Shown here one piece after another: positions 31,631-40,573 of a DNA stretch of 64,000 bases. The notes under the pieces were generated by a model. It worked only from the letters and a program-made list of their open reading frames with translations. It ran no database searches and had not been told where the DNA came from. The DNA comes from Bacilli bacterium (lineage in GTDB: Bacteria > Bacillota_I > Bacilli_A > RF39 > UBA660), in NCBI GenBank assembly GCA_017511605.1, contig JAFWJL010000008.1, forward strand, positions 1-64,000, in the 5' to 3' direction. A program made the position numbers and the translations under genes. The stretch's first letter is position 1, and every line of letters begins with the position of its first letter.

Positions 31631-33679
31631 ATGAGAAGACTAAATAAAAAGAAAAAGAATAATAATTATAATAGAATAATAAATAATAGATTTATTAGTT
31701 TTTTTGTTGTGTTTATTATTTTGTTTTCTTTTATATTTTTAGGACTTATTAATATTATGATTATCAACAAGTCTAAGTATGATGAGTCATTAGCTGTATT
31801 AACATATTCTAAAGTATATGGTACTAGTACACCTAGGGGTAGAATATATGATAGAAATTATAATTTATTAGTGGATAATAAGTCTTTAAAAACAATTACA
31901 TATCAAAAGAAAAAAGGCACTACTAATATAGAAATGATTGAGGTAGCTAAGAGACTTTCTCCTCATATAGATATTGAATATCATAGAATAAGTGATAGGA
32001 ATAAACGAGAGTATTATTGTGCTAAGAATAAAGAATTATGTGATAAGTTAGTTACTAAGAAAGAGATAGAAAAAGTTAATCAAAGAAAGATGACTGTTAA
32101 TGAGCTTGATGAATTAAAATTAAAAAGAATTAAGGATAAGGATTTGGAATTTTCTGAAGAAGAATTGAAAGTGGCTTATATTTATTATTTAATGAATAGA
32201 GGTTATACTTACGAGGAAAAGATAATTAAGAGTGATGTTACTGATAAAGAGTATGCTTTTGTATCTGAAAATAATAGTTTGTTGGAAGGGTTTAATACTA
32301 AACTAGATTGGGAAAGAGTTTATTTATATGGGGATACTTTTAAAAGTATGCTTGGTACTGTATCCACTACATCTCAAGGGGTTCCTTTAGAAGAAAAAGA
32401 TTATTATTTAAATAAGGGGTATAGTTTAAATGATAGAGTTGGATTAAGTTATATAGAGAAAGAATATGAAGAGTATTTGCGTGGTGAAAAAGATGTATAT
32501 GAAATGGTTAATTCTTATGAAAAAAGATTAATAAAAGAGGGTAGTCGAGGTAAAGATATAGTATTATCAATAGATATTAATCTACAAAGAGAAGTAGAAA
32601 GAATAATAATTGAGCAAATGTATAGAGCTAAGGAAGAGCCTAATACTGAGTATTATGATCATAGTAGTGTTATTATACAAGATCCTAGAACTGGGGAAAT
32701 ACTTGCGATGGCTTCTAAAAGATTAGTTAATGGAGAAGTTAGAGATAATATTAATAGTGTTTTAATGCAACCAATAACTCCCGGAAGTGTAGTAAAAGGT
32801 GCTTCAATATTAGTTGGATATAATACAGGTGCTATTCATATAGGTGAAAGAATGCTTGATGAATGTGTTAAAGTAGCAGGGGTAGCTCCTAAGTGTTCTT
32901 CAGTTAATGATTTAGGGGTAATTGATGATATAACAGCTCTTGCTAAATCAAGTAACGTGTATCAGTTTAAAACAGCAATTAGAGTTAATGGACAAGAATA
33001 TTTTAATGGAATGAAATTAAACTTTAATCAAAATGCTTTTGATACATATAGAAGAATGTACCATTCATTCGGACTTGGTGTTAATACAGGAATTGATTTA
33101 CCTCGTGAAAGTAAGGGGTATAGTTCTAAAGATAAAGCAGCAGGTAACTTATTAGATTTTGTTATGGGACAATATGAAACATATACGCCAATTCAACTAT
33201 CTCAATATATTACGACTATTGCTAGAGGAGGAGAGAGAATTGCCCCTCATTTATTAAAAGAGGTTCATTCTAGTAGTGATACTGAGGAAATAGGAAAGTT
33301 AGAATATATAGTTGAGAAAAGGGTTTTAAATAATGTTGACACAAAGGAAGAGTACATGAATCGTGTAAAAGAAGGATTTGGTGCGGTTATGGATTGGGGT
33401 TATGGTGTAGGCTATATGGATAGTTATTTTAGAGCTGCAGGTAAAACTGGTACTAGTCAAAGTTTTATTGATACTAATAATGATGGAAGAATAGATACTG
33501 AGACAATTACAAGTTCATTTATAGGATATTTACCTCGTGAAAATCCTAAGATGAGTATAGTAGTAACATCTCCTGATTCATCTCATCCTAATTCAGATAT
33601 TAATTATGCTAGTTTAGTTACGTATAGAATTACAGGTGAGGTAGCTAGAAAATATGTAGAAATGTATGGACTTAATTAA
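31631..33679 (+). CDS. Class B penicillin-binding protein (PBP2/SpoVD-type transpeptidase)
   Basis: Cross-links peptidoglycan; works with a SEDS polymerase such as the protein at 4779. The 682 residues have a Lys/Asn-rich cytoplasmic start and one membrane helix (about 22-46). A PBP-dimer domain follows ('YGTSTPRGRIYDRNYNLLV' about 62-82), then the transpeptidase domain with S-V-V-K (Ser near 386, in 'TPGSVVKGA'), S-S-N (about 440) and K-T-G-T (about 603). No PASTA repeats follow, which separates it from SpoVD/Pbp2B forms that carry them. The upstream ribosome site is weak (TGTGAT). Whether it serves elongation, division or sporulation is not clear. Confidence 0.92.
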   Translation: MRRLNKKKKNNNYNRIINNRFISFFVVFIILFSFIFLGLINIMIINKSKYDESLAVLTYSKVYGTSTPRGRIYDRNYNLLVDNKSLKTITYQKKKGTTNIEMIEVAKRLSPHIDIEYHRISDRNKREYYCAKNKELCDKLVTKKEIEKVNQRKMTVNELDELKLKRIKDKDLEFSEEELKVAYIYYLMNRGYTYEEKIIKSDVTDKEYAFVSENNSLLEGFNTKLDWERVYLYGDTFKSMLGTVSTTSQGVPLEEKDYYLNKGYSLNDRVGLSYIEKEYEEYLRGEKDVYEMVNSYEKRLIKEGSRGKDIVLSIDINLQREVERIIIEQMYRAKEEPNTEYYDHSSVIIQDPRTGEILAMASKRLVNGEVRDNINSVLMQPITPGSVVKGASILVGYNTGAIHIGERMLDECVKVAGVAPKCSSVNDLGVIDDITALAKSSNVYQFKTAIRVNGQEYFNGMKLNFNQNAFDTYRRMYHSFGLGVNTGIDLPRESKGYSSKDKAAGNLLDFVMGQYETYTPIQLSQYITTIARGGERIAPHLLKEVHSSSDTEEIGKLEYIVEKRVLNNVDTKEEYMNRVKEGFGAVMDWGYGVGYMDSYFRAAGKTGTSQSFIDTNNDGRIDTETITSSFIGYLPRENPKMSIVVTSPDSSHPNSDINYASLVTYRITGEVARKYVEMYGLN

Positions 33680-33712
33680 TTTTTTGTGTATAATGAAAAT
33701 GGAGGAAGTATT

Positions 33713-34201
33713 ATGGAAAAATTATATGGTGAAGAACTTATAAAGAAAGCTAATGAGATTATCCCAGTACAAATTGAAGAAGGTAAGAAATTAATATATC
33801 CTTTTAGACATGATGAATGGATAACTGCGGTAAAAGATGCTGCAATGTCCCCTTCGTGTGGGATAATTACTGATAGAACTTTAGAAATAATGCATGCAAT
33901 AGAAGATAAAAAACCTATGGAGGAAATAGTACGTATTTTTGAAGAAAAAAAGACTAAAACACATGATGATATAAGGGTTATCTGGAGAGTTTTGACTTTT
34001 TCAAAGAATGGATATCCTTTTTATGAAAAAGTACATGATAGTGTTTGGGGAGCTGTTTGGTTTTTAGATGAATGCCTAGATATAAAAAAAATATTACTTG
34101 ATAATGAAAAATATGGAAATGTAGATTTATCTGAATCAAAAAATATAGTACTTTCAAAAATAAAAGAATTAAAAAAATACAAAGAGAATAATAATCAATA
34201 A
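33713..34201 (+). CDS. Protein of unknown function
   Basis: 162 residues, soluble, charged and mostly helical: 'IPVQIEEGKKLIYPFRHDEWITAVKDAAMSPSCGIITDRTLEIMHAIED' and 'HDSVWGAVWFLDECLDIKKI'. No catalytic motif or membrane helix is recognised. GGAGGAAG lies before the ATG at 33713; the upstream in-frame ATG at 33686 is next to the -10 box (TATAAT, 33689-33694). It stands between the PBP gene and rpmG, with a good terminator behind it. Confidence 0.72.
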   Translation: MEKLYGEELIKKANEIIPVQIEEGKKLIYPFRHDEWITAVKDAAMSPSCGIITDRTLEIMHAIEDKKPMEEIVRIFEEKKTKTHDDIRVIWRVLTFSKNGYPFYEKVHDSVWGAVWFLDECLDIKKILLDNEKYGNVDLSESKNIVLSKIKELKKYKENNNQ

Positions 34202-34227
34202 GCAATTATATATGTATAATTGCTTTT
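34200..34227 (+). terminator. Terminator after the 33713 gene
   Basis: AAGCAATTATA and TATAATTGCTT arms with a TATG loop, then T-run, starting at the stop codon. Confidence 0.85.
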
Positions 34228-34242
34228 TTAATTAAAAAAACA

Positions 34243-34270
34243 TTGCAAAATATGAAATATTTGGTATAAT
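34243..34270 (+). promoter_or_regulatory. Promoter of rpmG
   Basis: TTGCAA at 34243-34248, 16-base spacer, TATAAT at 34265-34270 with an upstream TGG (extended -10). Confidence 0.65.
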
Positions 34271-34299
34271 ACATGTAGGCGTTTAAGGAGGGAAAGAAA

Positions 34300-34464
34300 A
34301 TGGCTAAAGTAGGAAATAGACAATATAAAACTCTTGTATGTAGTGAATGTAAAGAAGAAAACTATAGAGAACAAAAGAATGTAAAGAATACAACTGATCG
34401 TCTTGAAATGAATAAATACTGTCCTAGATGTAGAAAACACACAGTACATAAGGAAAAGAAATAA
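34300..34464 (+). CDS. rpmG: 50S ribosomal protein L33, zinc-binding form
   Basis: 54 residues: [20 protein letters not shown], then '[33 protein letters not shown]'. The two Cys pairs (C14/C17 and C41/C44) mark the zinc-containing (C+) type of L33; many genomes also keep a zinc-free copy under Zur control. The start is marked by AAGGAGGG seven to eight bases before the ATG. It is its own short transcription unit, with promoter and terminator, ahead of efp. In many Bacilli rpmG is next to secE-nusG; that is not the case here. Confidence 0.95.
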   Translation: MAKVGNRQYKTLVCSECKEENYREQKNVKNTTDRLEMNKYCPRCRKHTVHKEKK

Positions 34465-34486
34465 AATAAGTTTTAACTTATTTTTT
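34464..34486 (+). terminator. Terminator after rpmG
   Basis: AAATAAGTT (34464-34472) pairs with AACTTATTT (34475-34483), then T-run. It starts at the last base of the stop codon. Confidence 0.75.
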
Positions 34487-34503
34487 AATTTAGGAGTGAT
34501 AAT

Positions 34504-35061
34504 ATGATAAGTACAAATGATTTAAAAAATGGTATTACTATTGAATATGAAGGAAATATTTATGTAGTAATGGAAACGCAACATGTTAAGCCTGGAAAAG
34601 GTGCAGCAATCGTTAAAGCTAAACTTAAAAATTTAAGAACTGGAGCTATTTTTGAACAAACTTTTAATGCTGGTGTTAAAGTAGCTACTGCTAGAATTGA
34701 AAAACAATTAATGCAATATTTATATAATATGAGTGATATATATTATTTCATGAATATGGATACTTATGATCAATTAGAAATACCTGCTAGTAAAATTGGT
34801 AATCAAGCTAAGTTATTAAAAGAAAACTTAGAAGTTTATATTACTAGTTATGAAGGTGAAATTTTAGGAATTGATTTACCAGACAAGGTTGAGCTTGTTA
34901 TTACTCATACTGAACCAGCTGTTAAAGGTAATACTACAAACAATGCATTAAAAGATGCTGAATGTGAAACTGGTTTAATGGTAAGAGTTCCATTATTTAT
35001 TGAAGAAGGAGAAACTATCATCGTTTCTACTATTGATGGTAAATATGTATCAAGAGCTTAA
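34504..35061 (+). CDS. efp: Translation elongation factor P
   Basis: Relieves ribosome stalling at polyproline. The 185 residues show three OB-type domains. The loop that carries the modifiable lysine reads 'HVKPGKGAA' with Lys32 at the tip, the position modified with aminopentanol in Bacillus. The C-terminal signature 'ECETGLMVRVPLFIEEGETIIVSTIDGKYVSRA' is complete. AGGAGTGAT precedes the ATG. No modification enzyme gene (such as epmA, or yfkA-ymfI) is next to it; ymfI usually lies beside ymfF/ymfH, and it is also absent from that locus here. Confidence 0.96.
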   Translation: MISTNDLKNGITIEYEGNIYVVMETQHVKPGKGAAIVKAKLKNLRTGAIFEQTFNAGVKVATARIEKQLMQYLYNMSDIYYFMNMDTYDQLEIPASKIGNQAKLLKENLEVYITSYEGEILGIDLPDKVELVITHTEPAVKGNTTNNALKDAECETGLMVRVPLFIEEGETIIVSTIDGKYVSRA

Positions 35062-35075
35062 GCTCTTTTTTTTTG
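35052..35075 (+). terminator. Terminator after efp
   Basis: AAGAGCTT and AAGCTCTT form a perfect palindrome over the stop codon, followed by nine T. Confidence 0.85.
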
Positions 35076-35085
35076 TTTATTATTT

Positions 35086-35106
35086 TGGTATAATTTTTAT
35101 AGGTGA
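35086..35106 (+). promoter_or_regulatory. Compact promoter/ribosome-site module of the glycosyltransferase gene
   Basis: TGGTATAAT (35086-35094), six bases, AGGTGA (35101-35106). Almost identical to the murE module at 40549. Confidence 0.6.
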
Positions 35107-35110
35107 TAAG

Positions 35111-36259
35111 ATGAGGATAGGTTTATTTATTGATACATTTTATCCTATGATAGATGGGGTAATTACGGTAGTAGATAATTATGCTAGGATACTTAGCAAA
35201 AAATGTGATGTAATAGTTTTTGCTCCTAATACTGGTAAATATGATGATTCTAAGTTACCTTATAAAGTAGTAAGATGTAAATCTATTAAAGTACCTAAGT
35301 TAGATTATTCTTTGCCTTTACCTAAAGTAGATAGAAAATTTATAAAAGAATTAGAAGAATATAATTTAGATATAGTTCATATTCATTCTCCAGCTACTAT
35401 AGGAATGCTTGGAGTAGAATATGCTAGAAAGAAGAATATTCCATTATTTGGAACGATACATAGTCAGTTTTATAAGGACTTTTATAGAGCTACTAGAAGT
35501 AAATTGCTTTCTAATAAATTAACTAAACGTACTATGAATTTATTTAGTAAGTGTGATGTTTGTTATACGGTTAATGAAGGTATGAAGAGTGTTGTAATTA
35601 ATGAGTATCATTTTAAAAAAGAATTAAAACTTGCGAGAAATGGTACTGATTGGAAATTAGTAAATGATGTAAATAAATCTAAAGATAGAATTAAGAATTT
35701 ATATAATATTAAAAATGAAAATATATTTTTATTTGTAGGTAGAATTAATAAATTAAAAAATATATTTTTAATAGTTGATGCTTTGAATTATATTAAAGAT
35801 AAAGTTAATTTTAAGATGTTATTTGTGGGTGATGGACAAGATAAATTAGAATTAAAAAGAAAAATAAAAGAGTATCATTTAGAAGATAAAATTATTTTAT
35901 GTGGTAAATGTAGTGATAGGGAACTATTGAAAGATTATTATGCTAGTAGTGATTTGTTTTTGTTCCCATCTTTATATGATGCTTCTAGCGTTGTTCAAGT
36001 AGAAGCTGCATCACAAATGTGCCCGGGGGTTTTTATTAAAGGAAGTGCTACTTCTTCTAGTATAATTGATAAGCATAATGGATATTTAAGTGATAATGAT
36101 TATAAATCTTATGGTAATAAGATTGTGGATATAATTAGTAATAGAAATGAATTAAATATGGTAAGAAAAAATGCTTATAAAGAAATATATTGTACTTGGG
36201 ATAGTGAAGTAAAAAAAGTATATAATGAATATATTAATTTATTAAAAGAAAAGAAATAG
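35111..36259 (+). CDS. GT4-family glycosyltransferase, probably glycolipid synthesis
   Basis: 382 residues, GT-B fold. The N-terminal domain has 'GLFIDTFYPMIDGVITVVDNYARILSK' (donor/acceptor Gly-rich loop) and 'DIVHIHSPATIGMLGVEYARKKNIPLFGTIHSQF'. The C-terminal GT4 domain has 'FLFVGRINKLKNIFLIVDAL', 'FVGDGQDKLELK' and 'LFLFPSLYDASSVVQVEAAS'. The usual E-x7-E pair appears as D-x7-E. The start pattern resembles diacylglycerol glucosyltransferases that make membrane glycolipids, but the acceptor cannot be proved from sequence. The start is fixed by AGGTGAT; an upstream in-frame extension overlaps efp and is rejected. Confidence 0.85.
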   Translation: MRIGLFIDTFYPMIDGVITVVDNYARILSKKCDVIVFAPNTGKYDDSKLPYKVVRCKSIKVPKLDYSLPLPKVDRKFIKELEEYNLDIVHIHSPATIGMLGVEYARKKNIPLFGTIHSQFYKDFYRATRSKLLSNKLTKRTMNLFSKCDVCYTVNEGMKSVVINEYHFKKELKLARNGTDWKLVNDVNKSKDRIKNLYNIKNENIFLFVGRINKLKNIFLIVDALNYIKDKVNFKMLFVGDGQDKLELKRKIKEYHLEDKIILCGKCSDRELLKDYYASSDLFLFPSLYDASSVVQVEAASQMCPGVFIKGSATSSSIIDKHNGYLSDNDYKSYGNKIVDIISNRNELNMVRKNAYKEIYCTWDSEVKKVYNEYINLLKEKK

Positions 36260-36345
36260 TGTTTAATTGTGACAAGTAGACAGTTTAATATACTTGTAAA
36301 TTAAAGAAATGTAGTATAATAATACTAGAAAGATTGGTGAAATAA

Positions 36346-38595
36346 ATGGCTAAAAGGAAAAGAAGACGTACTAGGAAAACAAAGATTACTATATCTGTTG
36401 AAATATATGCGTTAATATTAAGTGTATTAGCTATTTTTGGTGTATGTAAGTTAGGACCGGTTGGAAGATTAATTGCTTCATTTGGTTTATTTGTATCTGG
36501 TTCTGTATATATGGGATTTTTAGTTCTATTATTTATAATTGGAATATATGCTTTTTGGAAAAGAGATTGGCCAGAATTTTTTACAACTAAATGGTTAGGT
36601 TTCTATATATTTGTAATAGGATTATTAACATTAATGCATTGGAAATTTGTTTCTTTAAATGATGCTAATAGTAGTTTAATATTTAAGGAAACTATGAATG
36701 AGTTAGTAAAAGGTTTTAATAGTTTGATGGCTACTGGTTCGTTGGGAGAAAATGTATCTGTAGGTGGAGGACTTATTGGTGGAGTATTCTCTATTATATT
36801 TTCTAAATGCTTTTCATTTACAGGAATGCAGATAACTTCAGTTATTTTTATGGTAGTAGGTTTCTGTATGTTTACAGGATTCTCTATAGTTGATTTCTTG
36901 AAGGATAGAGTAGAATATGTAAAAGAAAATGCTTTGAAACATGATGAAAAACATGATGAAAAAGAAGATGAAGAGAACAAGTTATTTAGCAAGCAGGTTA
37001 AAATTAGTAATGGTAATGAGATAGAAGAAGATAATAAACAGGTAGTTCAAAATATAGAAGATTTAAAGAAGGGGCCAGTTAAAGAAGAAACACCAGTTGA
37101 GGAAGTTCATACTAGTAATTCGGTTAATCCTTCATATAGATTACCTTCATTAGATATTTTAAATAAACCTAAGAATAAAAGCAGTGAAACTGATAATACT
37201 GCGATAGAAGGAAATATTGCTAAATTAGAAAATGTGTTAAAGAGTTTTGGAGTTATTGCGAAAGTTGTAGAAGTACACGTTGGACCTACAGTTTCTCAAT
37301 ACGAATTAGAAATAGCTAGTGGTACTCGTGTTAATAAAATAACTACATTAAGTAGAGAAATAGCGTTAGCTTTATCTAAGAAAGATGTTAGAATAGAAGC
37401 ACCAATTCCTGGTAAAAGTACAGTAGGAATTGAGTTTGCTAATGACGATCCGCAAGCAGTTAGTTTCTATGAAATAATGGATAGTAAAGTAATGAGAACT
37501 TCTCCTGATAAGAAGTTAATGGTACCTTTAGGTAAATCTATTATGGGAGATATTGGGGTTTGTGAAATTAATAAAATGCCTCATATGTTGATTGCTGGTA
37601 CTACAGGTTCAGGTAAATCTGTTTGTGTTAATGGTATTATTTGTTCAATACTTATGAGAGCAAAACCTGATGAAGTAAAACTTGCAATGGTAGATCCTAA
37701 AGTGGTTGAATTATCTTGTTATAATGGAATACCTCATCTAGTATGTCCAGTTGTTAGTGATCCTAAGGAAGCATCTATTTTACTTAAGAAAATGGTAAAT
37801 GAGATGGAAAAAAGATATCATATGTTTGCTAATACTGGTACTAAACAAATTGAGGGTTACAATGAGTATGTAAGACGTCATAATAAAGCGCATCCTGAAG
37901 AAGAATTGGATAAGATGCCTTATATAGTAATTATTATCGATGAGTTAAGTGACTTAATGATGGTAGCTGCTAAAGAAGTTGAAGATTCTATTTTGAGAAT
38001 TACTCAAAAAGCAAGAGCTGCTGGAATTCATTTGATAGTTGCTACACAAAGACCATCTACAGAAGTAATTACTGGTTTAATTAAAGCAAATATTCCTTCA
38101 CGTATTTCATTTGCAGTAGGATCAGGAATTGATTCAAGAACTATCTTAGATCAAACTGGTGCAGAAAAACTTCTTGGAAAAGGTGATATGTTATATTTAC
38201 CAATAGGTATGAATTCACCAATACGTATTCAAGGATCATATATTTACGATAATGAAATTGAAAAGATAATTAATTTTGTTAAGAATCAACAAGAAGCTAG
38301 TTATGATTCTACATTTACTAATTTAGAAGAAGAAAAGAAAGAAGAACCTGTAGAAAAGAGTGCTAGTGAAATAAGAGAAGAAAATGATGATGCTTTATAT
38401 AATGAAATAGTTGATTTCGTGGTTAAAACTGGTAAAGCTAGTGCTTCACTATTACAAAGAAAATTTAGAATAGGTTATAATAAGGCAGCTACTATGATTG
38501 ATGAGTTAGAGGAAAATGGAATTATTGGTCCAGCTACTGGTAATTCTAAACCTAGAGAAGTTTTAGTTAAATATAGTGAAAATAAGGAACAATAA
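36346..38595 (+). CDS. ftsK: DNA translocase FtsK/SpoIIIE
   Basis: Septal pump that moves chromosomal DNA into daughter cell or forespore. The 749 residues have a basic N-terminus, four membrane helices (about 17-190) and an acidic linker (about 195-270). The alpha-beta motor follows, with Walker A 'GTTGSGKSV' (about 416-424), 'LAMVDPKVVEL', Walker B 'YIVIIIDELSDLMM' and 'IHLIVATQRPSTEVITGLIKANIPSRISF'. The C-terminal gamma winged helix ('ALYNEIVDFVVKTGKASASLLQRKFRIGYNKAATMIDELEENGIIGP') reads KOPS/SRS polarity sites. FtsK and SpoIIIE cannot be told apart by sequence. A -10 box TATAAT lies at 36315-36320. Confidence 0.95.
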   Translation: MAKRKRRRTRKTKITISVEIYALILSVLAIFGVCKLGPVGRLIASFGLFVSGSVYMGFLVLLFIIGIYAFWKRDWPEFFTTKWLGFYIFVIGLLTLMHWKFVSLNDANSSLIFKETMNELVKGFNSLMATGSLGENVSVGGGLIGGVFSIIFSKCFSFTGMQITSVIFMVVGFCMFTGFSIVDFLKDRVEYVKENALKHDEKHDEKEDEENKLFSKQVKISNGNEIEEDNKQVVQNIEDLKKGPVKEETPVEEVHTSNSVNPSYRLPSLDILNKPKNKSSETDNTAIEGNIAKLENVLKSFGVIAKVVEVHVGPTVSQYELEIASGTRVNKITTLSREIALALSKKDVRIEAPIPGKSTVGIEFANDDPQAVSFYEIMDSKVMRTSPDKKLMVPLGKSIMGDIGVCEINKMPHMLIAGTTGSGKSVCVNGIICSILMRAKPDEVKLAMVDPKVVELSCYNGIPHLVCPVVSDPKEASILLKKMVNEMEKRYHMFANTGTKQIEGYNEYVRRHNKAHPEEELDKMPYIVIIIDELSDLMMVAAKEVEDSILRITQKARAAGIHLIVATQRPSTEVITGLIKANIPSRISFAVGSGIDSRTILDQTGAEKLLGKGDMLYLPIGMNSPIRIQGSYIYDNEIEKIINFVKNQQEASYDSTFTNLEEEKKEEPVEKSASEIREENDDALYNEIVDFVVKTGKASASLLQRKFRIGYNKAATMIDELEENGIIGPATGNSKPREVLVKYSENKEQ

Positions 38596-38624
38596 AAAAG
38601 AACTTTTAAAAGTTCTTTTTTTTA
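38594..38624. terminator. Bidirectional terminator between ftsK and the arginase gene
   Basis: AAAAAAGAACTTTT (38594-38607) pairs perfectly with AAAAGTTCTTTTTT (38608-38621); it overlaps the end of both genes. Confidence 0.75.
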
Positions 38625-39527
38625 ATATAATTGTTTAGTTTCAAATTTCTTTTTCTTTTCAACAGCATTAATTATTTGAGCTAATATGTTTAAAGCAATT
38701 TGTTCTGTCTTTCTATCTACATCTCTTAATGGATTAAATTCTACTAAGTCAAATGAAACAATATCTTTCATATGATTAATTAAATATTCATTTATTTTCA
38801 TTGCTTCTTCTTCATTAATTCCATCAAATTCAGGAATTGATACTCCGGGAGCAACATCTGGATCAATTACATCTAAATCGTAACTTACATGTATTCCTTT
38901 AGTTTTATATCCAGCTATTTTAAAGGCTTCATCCATTACAGCATCTATTCCTTTTTCTTTTATATCTTCTGTTGAGAATACTGTAACTCCGGCATATCTT
39001 AAATTATCTTTTTCTTTTTCATCAATACTTCTAGCTCCAACTACTACTGTTCTGGAAGGTTGGACTATTTTACCATTATGGTATGTTCTTAATTCATTAC
39101 ATTTATAACCAGTTATTGCGGCAAGTGGTAGTCCATGTATATTACCAGTTACAGTTGATTCAAATGTATTATAATCTGTATGAGCATCTATCCAAACAAC
39201 ACCAATATCGACATTTACTTTAGCACTGGCTAGTACTGAAGCTATTGCTGCAGAATGGTCGCCTCCTAACATAATAGGAAAGTACTCCTCTTTTATTTTT
39301 TCCACCATGCTTTTATATAAGTTGGAATTAAATTTTTCTATTTCATATTCATTTTTTCTTCTATCTGAAAGATTTCTACTTTTAATAATATCTTTATCTC
39401 TTTCAAATAAAACTGATTCACCTTTATAAAATGATTTTAAATCATTCATTAATTGTACTGGTCCTAGTTGTGCTCCATCTATATGAACTCCTAAATCTGT
39501 ACCAGCTCCAAATATCATTGGTCTCAT
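38622..39527 (-). CDS. rocF: Arginase/agmatinase-family ureohydrolase, probably arginase
   Basis: Probably hydrolyses arginine to ornithine and urea with a binuclear Mn centre. The 301 residues carry the ligand motifs 'MLGGDHSAAIAS' (about 92-103), 'VVWIDAHTDYN' (about 118-128), 'GNIHGLPLA' and 'SYDLDVIDPDVAPGVSIPEFDG' (about 220-241). The overall pattern is closer to RocF-type arginase than to agmatinase or formiminoglutamase, but substrate is inferred. ATG at 39527 is preceded by AAGGTGAT. It has its own promoter and converges on ftsK. No other arginine genes are nearby. Confidence 0.85.
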   Translation of the reverse strand: MRPMIFGAGTDLGVHIDGAQLGPVQLMNDLKSFYKGESVLFERDKDIIKSRNLSDRRKNEYEIEKFNSNLYKSMVEKIKEEYFPIMLGGDHSAAIASVLASAKVNVDIGVVWIDAHTDYNTFESTVTGNIHGLPLAAITGYKCNELRTYHNGKIVQPSRTVVVGARSIDEKEKDNLRYAGVTVFSTEDIKEKGIDAVMDEAFKIAGYKTKGIHVSYDLDVIDPDVAPGVSIPEFDGINEEEAMKINEYLINHMKDIVSFDLVEFNPLRDVDRKTEQIALNILAQIINAVEKKKKFETKQLY

Positions 39528-39543
39528 ATCATCACCTTATACA

Positions 39544-39572
39544 ATTTTATCTTAAAATCATTTTTATATCAA
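39544..39572 (-). promoter_or_regulatory. Promoter of the arginase gene
   Basis: On the minus strand TTGATA (39572-39567), 17-base spacer, TAAAAT (39549-39544). Confidence 0.65.
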
Positions 39573-39623
39573 GAGAAACAAGATAATATTTTACGCTTGA
39601 TTTGACATATATATTGTTTATTT

Positions 39624-39653
39624 TTGGTAAGTATTAGAAAAGTGCTGTATAAT
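39624..39653 (+). promoter_or_regulatory. Promoter of the 39672 gene
   Basis: TTGGTA at 39624-39629, 18-base spacer, TATAAT at 39648-39653. It shows that the frame opening at 39624 is not the start. Confidence 0.5.
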
Positions 39654-39671
39654 CTATATAGAGGGATAAAT

Positions 39672-40520
39672 ATGAGTAAATGGGTAAACTTAAGAGATAA
39701 AGATAACAGTATTCATAGAATAGCAGTATTAGCTGCTGACGTTACTAGTGATGATAAGATTATTATTAGTTATAATGATTATACAGATGGTATACGTCCC
39801 GGTTATGCTGAATTAATAAATATAGATGGTGTTTATCATAGTAAGTTTGATAAACGTGAATGGAATTATTATTCTACAAAATTTAAAGATCATGATGAAG
39901 AATTAAGTAATTCTATAATTAATGCATTACCAGAACAAGTAGAGTTATATATAGAAGGAAATAAAAAAGAAAATAGAAGAAAAGTACCTACTGATGCTAA
40001 GAAGGTTAGTTATGTAGATATAGCTAGAAATACTACTGCATATTTTCTTACGGCAATTATATATGCAAATCGTGGAGATGACTTATATGTTAATGATGGT
40101 TATAGTAATTTGCCTCCAGTTTTCTTTACACGTAGAATGCTTGATGATGCTGCATTAGTAGAAACATATAAGAAGAGAAATATAGATCCTAAAGACCATG
40201 ATGAATTAATTGAACAAATTAATACTACATTAAGAGGTAAAATGCATATATCATCATTACCTGAAGATTTTAGATATGAAGTTTCTTCTGGTAATAAATA
40301 CTATGTTAATTTTAGTTCATGTGATAACGAAAAATTATTTTGTGAAGTAGCTTTATCTGATGAAATAAGAAGTGAGATATCTGTAGGGATAAAGAGTGGT
40401 ATATATGATGATAATTTATCGGCTGCTTTACATCGTGAATTATTATTAGAATTAGTATCAAATGATGATGTTATAAGATATGAACCTGAGTTTTACGGAA
40501 AGAAAAATTCAGCAAAATAA
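39672..40520 (+). CDS. Protein of unknown function
   Basis: 282 residues, soluble. It starts 'MSKWVNLRDKDNSIHRIAVLAADVT', then 'IIISYNDYTDGIRPGYAELINIDGVYHSKFDKREWNYYSTKF'. The middle has 'YVDIARNTTAYFLTAIIYANRGDDLYVNDGYSNLPPVFFTRRMLDD'. No known catalytic pattern is seen; aromatic and charged residues are evenly spread. The ATG at 39672 is preceded by a weak GAGGGAT site. It lies between divergent arginase and murE, with its own promoter and terminator. The family is not recognised. Confidence 0.72.
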   Translation: MSKWVNLRDKDNSIHRIAVLAADVTSDDKIIISYNDYTDGIRPGYAELINIDGVYHSKFDKREWNYYSTKFKDHDEELSNSIINALPEQVELYIEGNKKENRRKVPTDAKKVSYVDIARNTTAYFLTAIIYANRGDDLYVNDGYSNLPPVFFTRRMLDDAALVETYKKRNIDPKDHDELIEQINTTLRGKMHISSLPEDFRYEVSSGNKYYVNFSSCDNEKLFCEVALSDEIRSEISVGIKSGIYDDNLSAALHRELLLELVSNDDVIRYEPEFYGKKNSAK

Positions 40521-40548
40521 AAGATAATTTTGTAGTTATCTTTTTTTA
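40519..40548 (+). terminator. Terminator after the 39672 gene
   Basis: AAAGATAA pairs with TTATCTTT around an 8-base loop, then a T-run. Confidence 0.7.
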
Positions 40549-40569
40549 TGCTATAATTTTTATAGGTGA
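40549..40569 (+). promoter_or_regulatory. Compact promoter/ribosome-site module of murE
   Basis: TGCTATAAT (40549-40557), six bases, AGGTGA (40564-40569). Confidence 0.6.
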
Positions 40570-40573
40570 TATG

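Noticed and set aside
36272..36297. Inverted repeat ACAAGTA/TACTTGT before ftsK as an operator or terminator
   Set aside because: Thirteen-base loop, no T-run, and single occurrence; AT-rich chance match not excluded.
36603..36992. 129-residue minus-strand frame inside ftsK
   Set aside because: Lies wholly opposite a well-supported gene, has Ser/Phe-rich shadow composition and no ribosome site.
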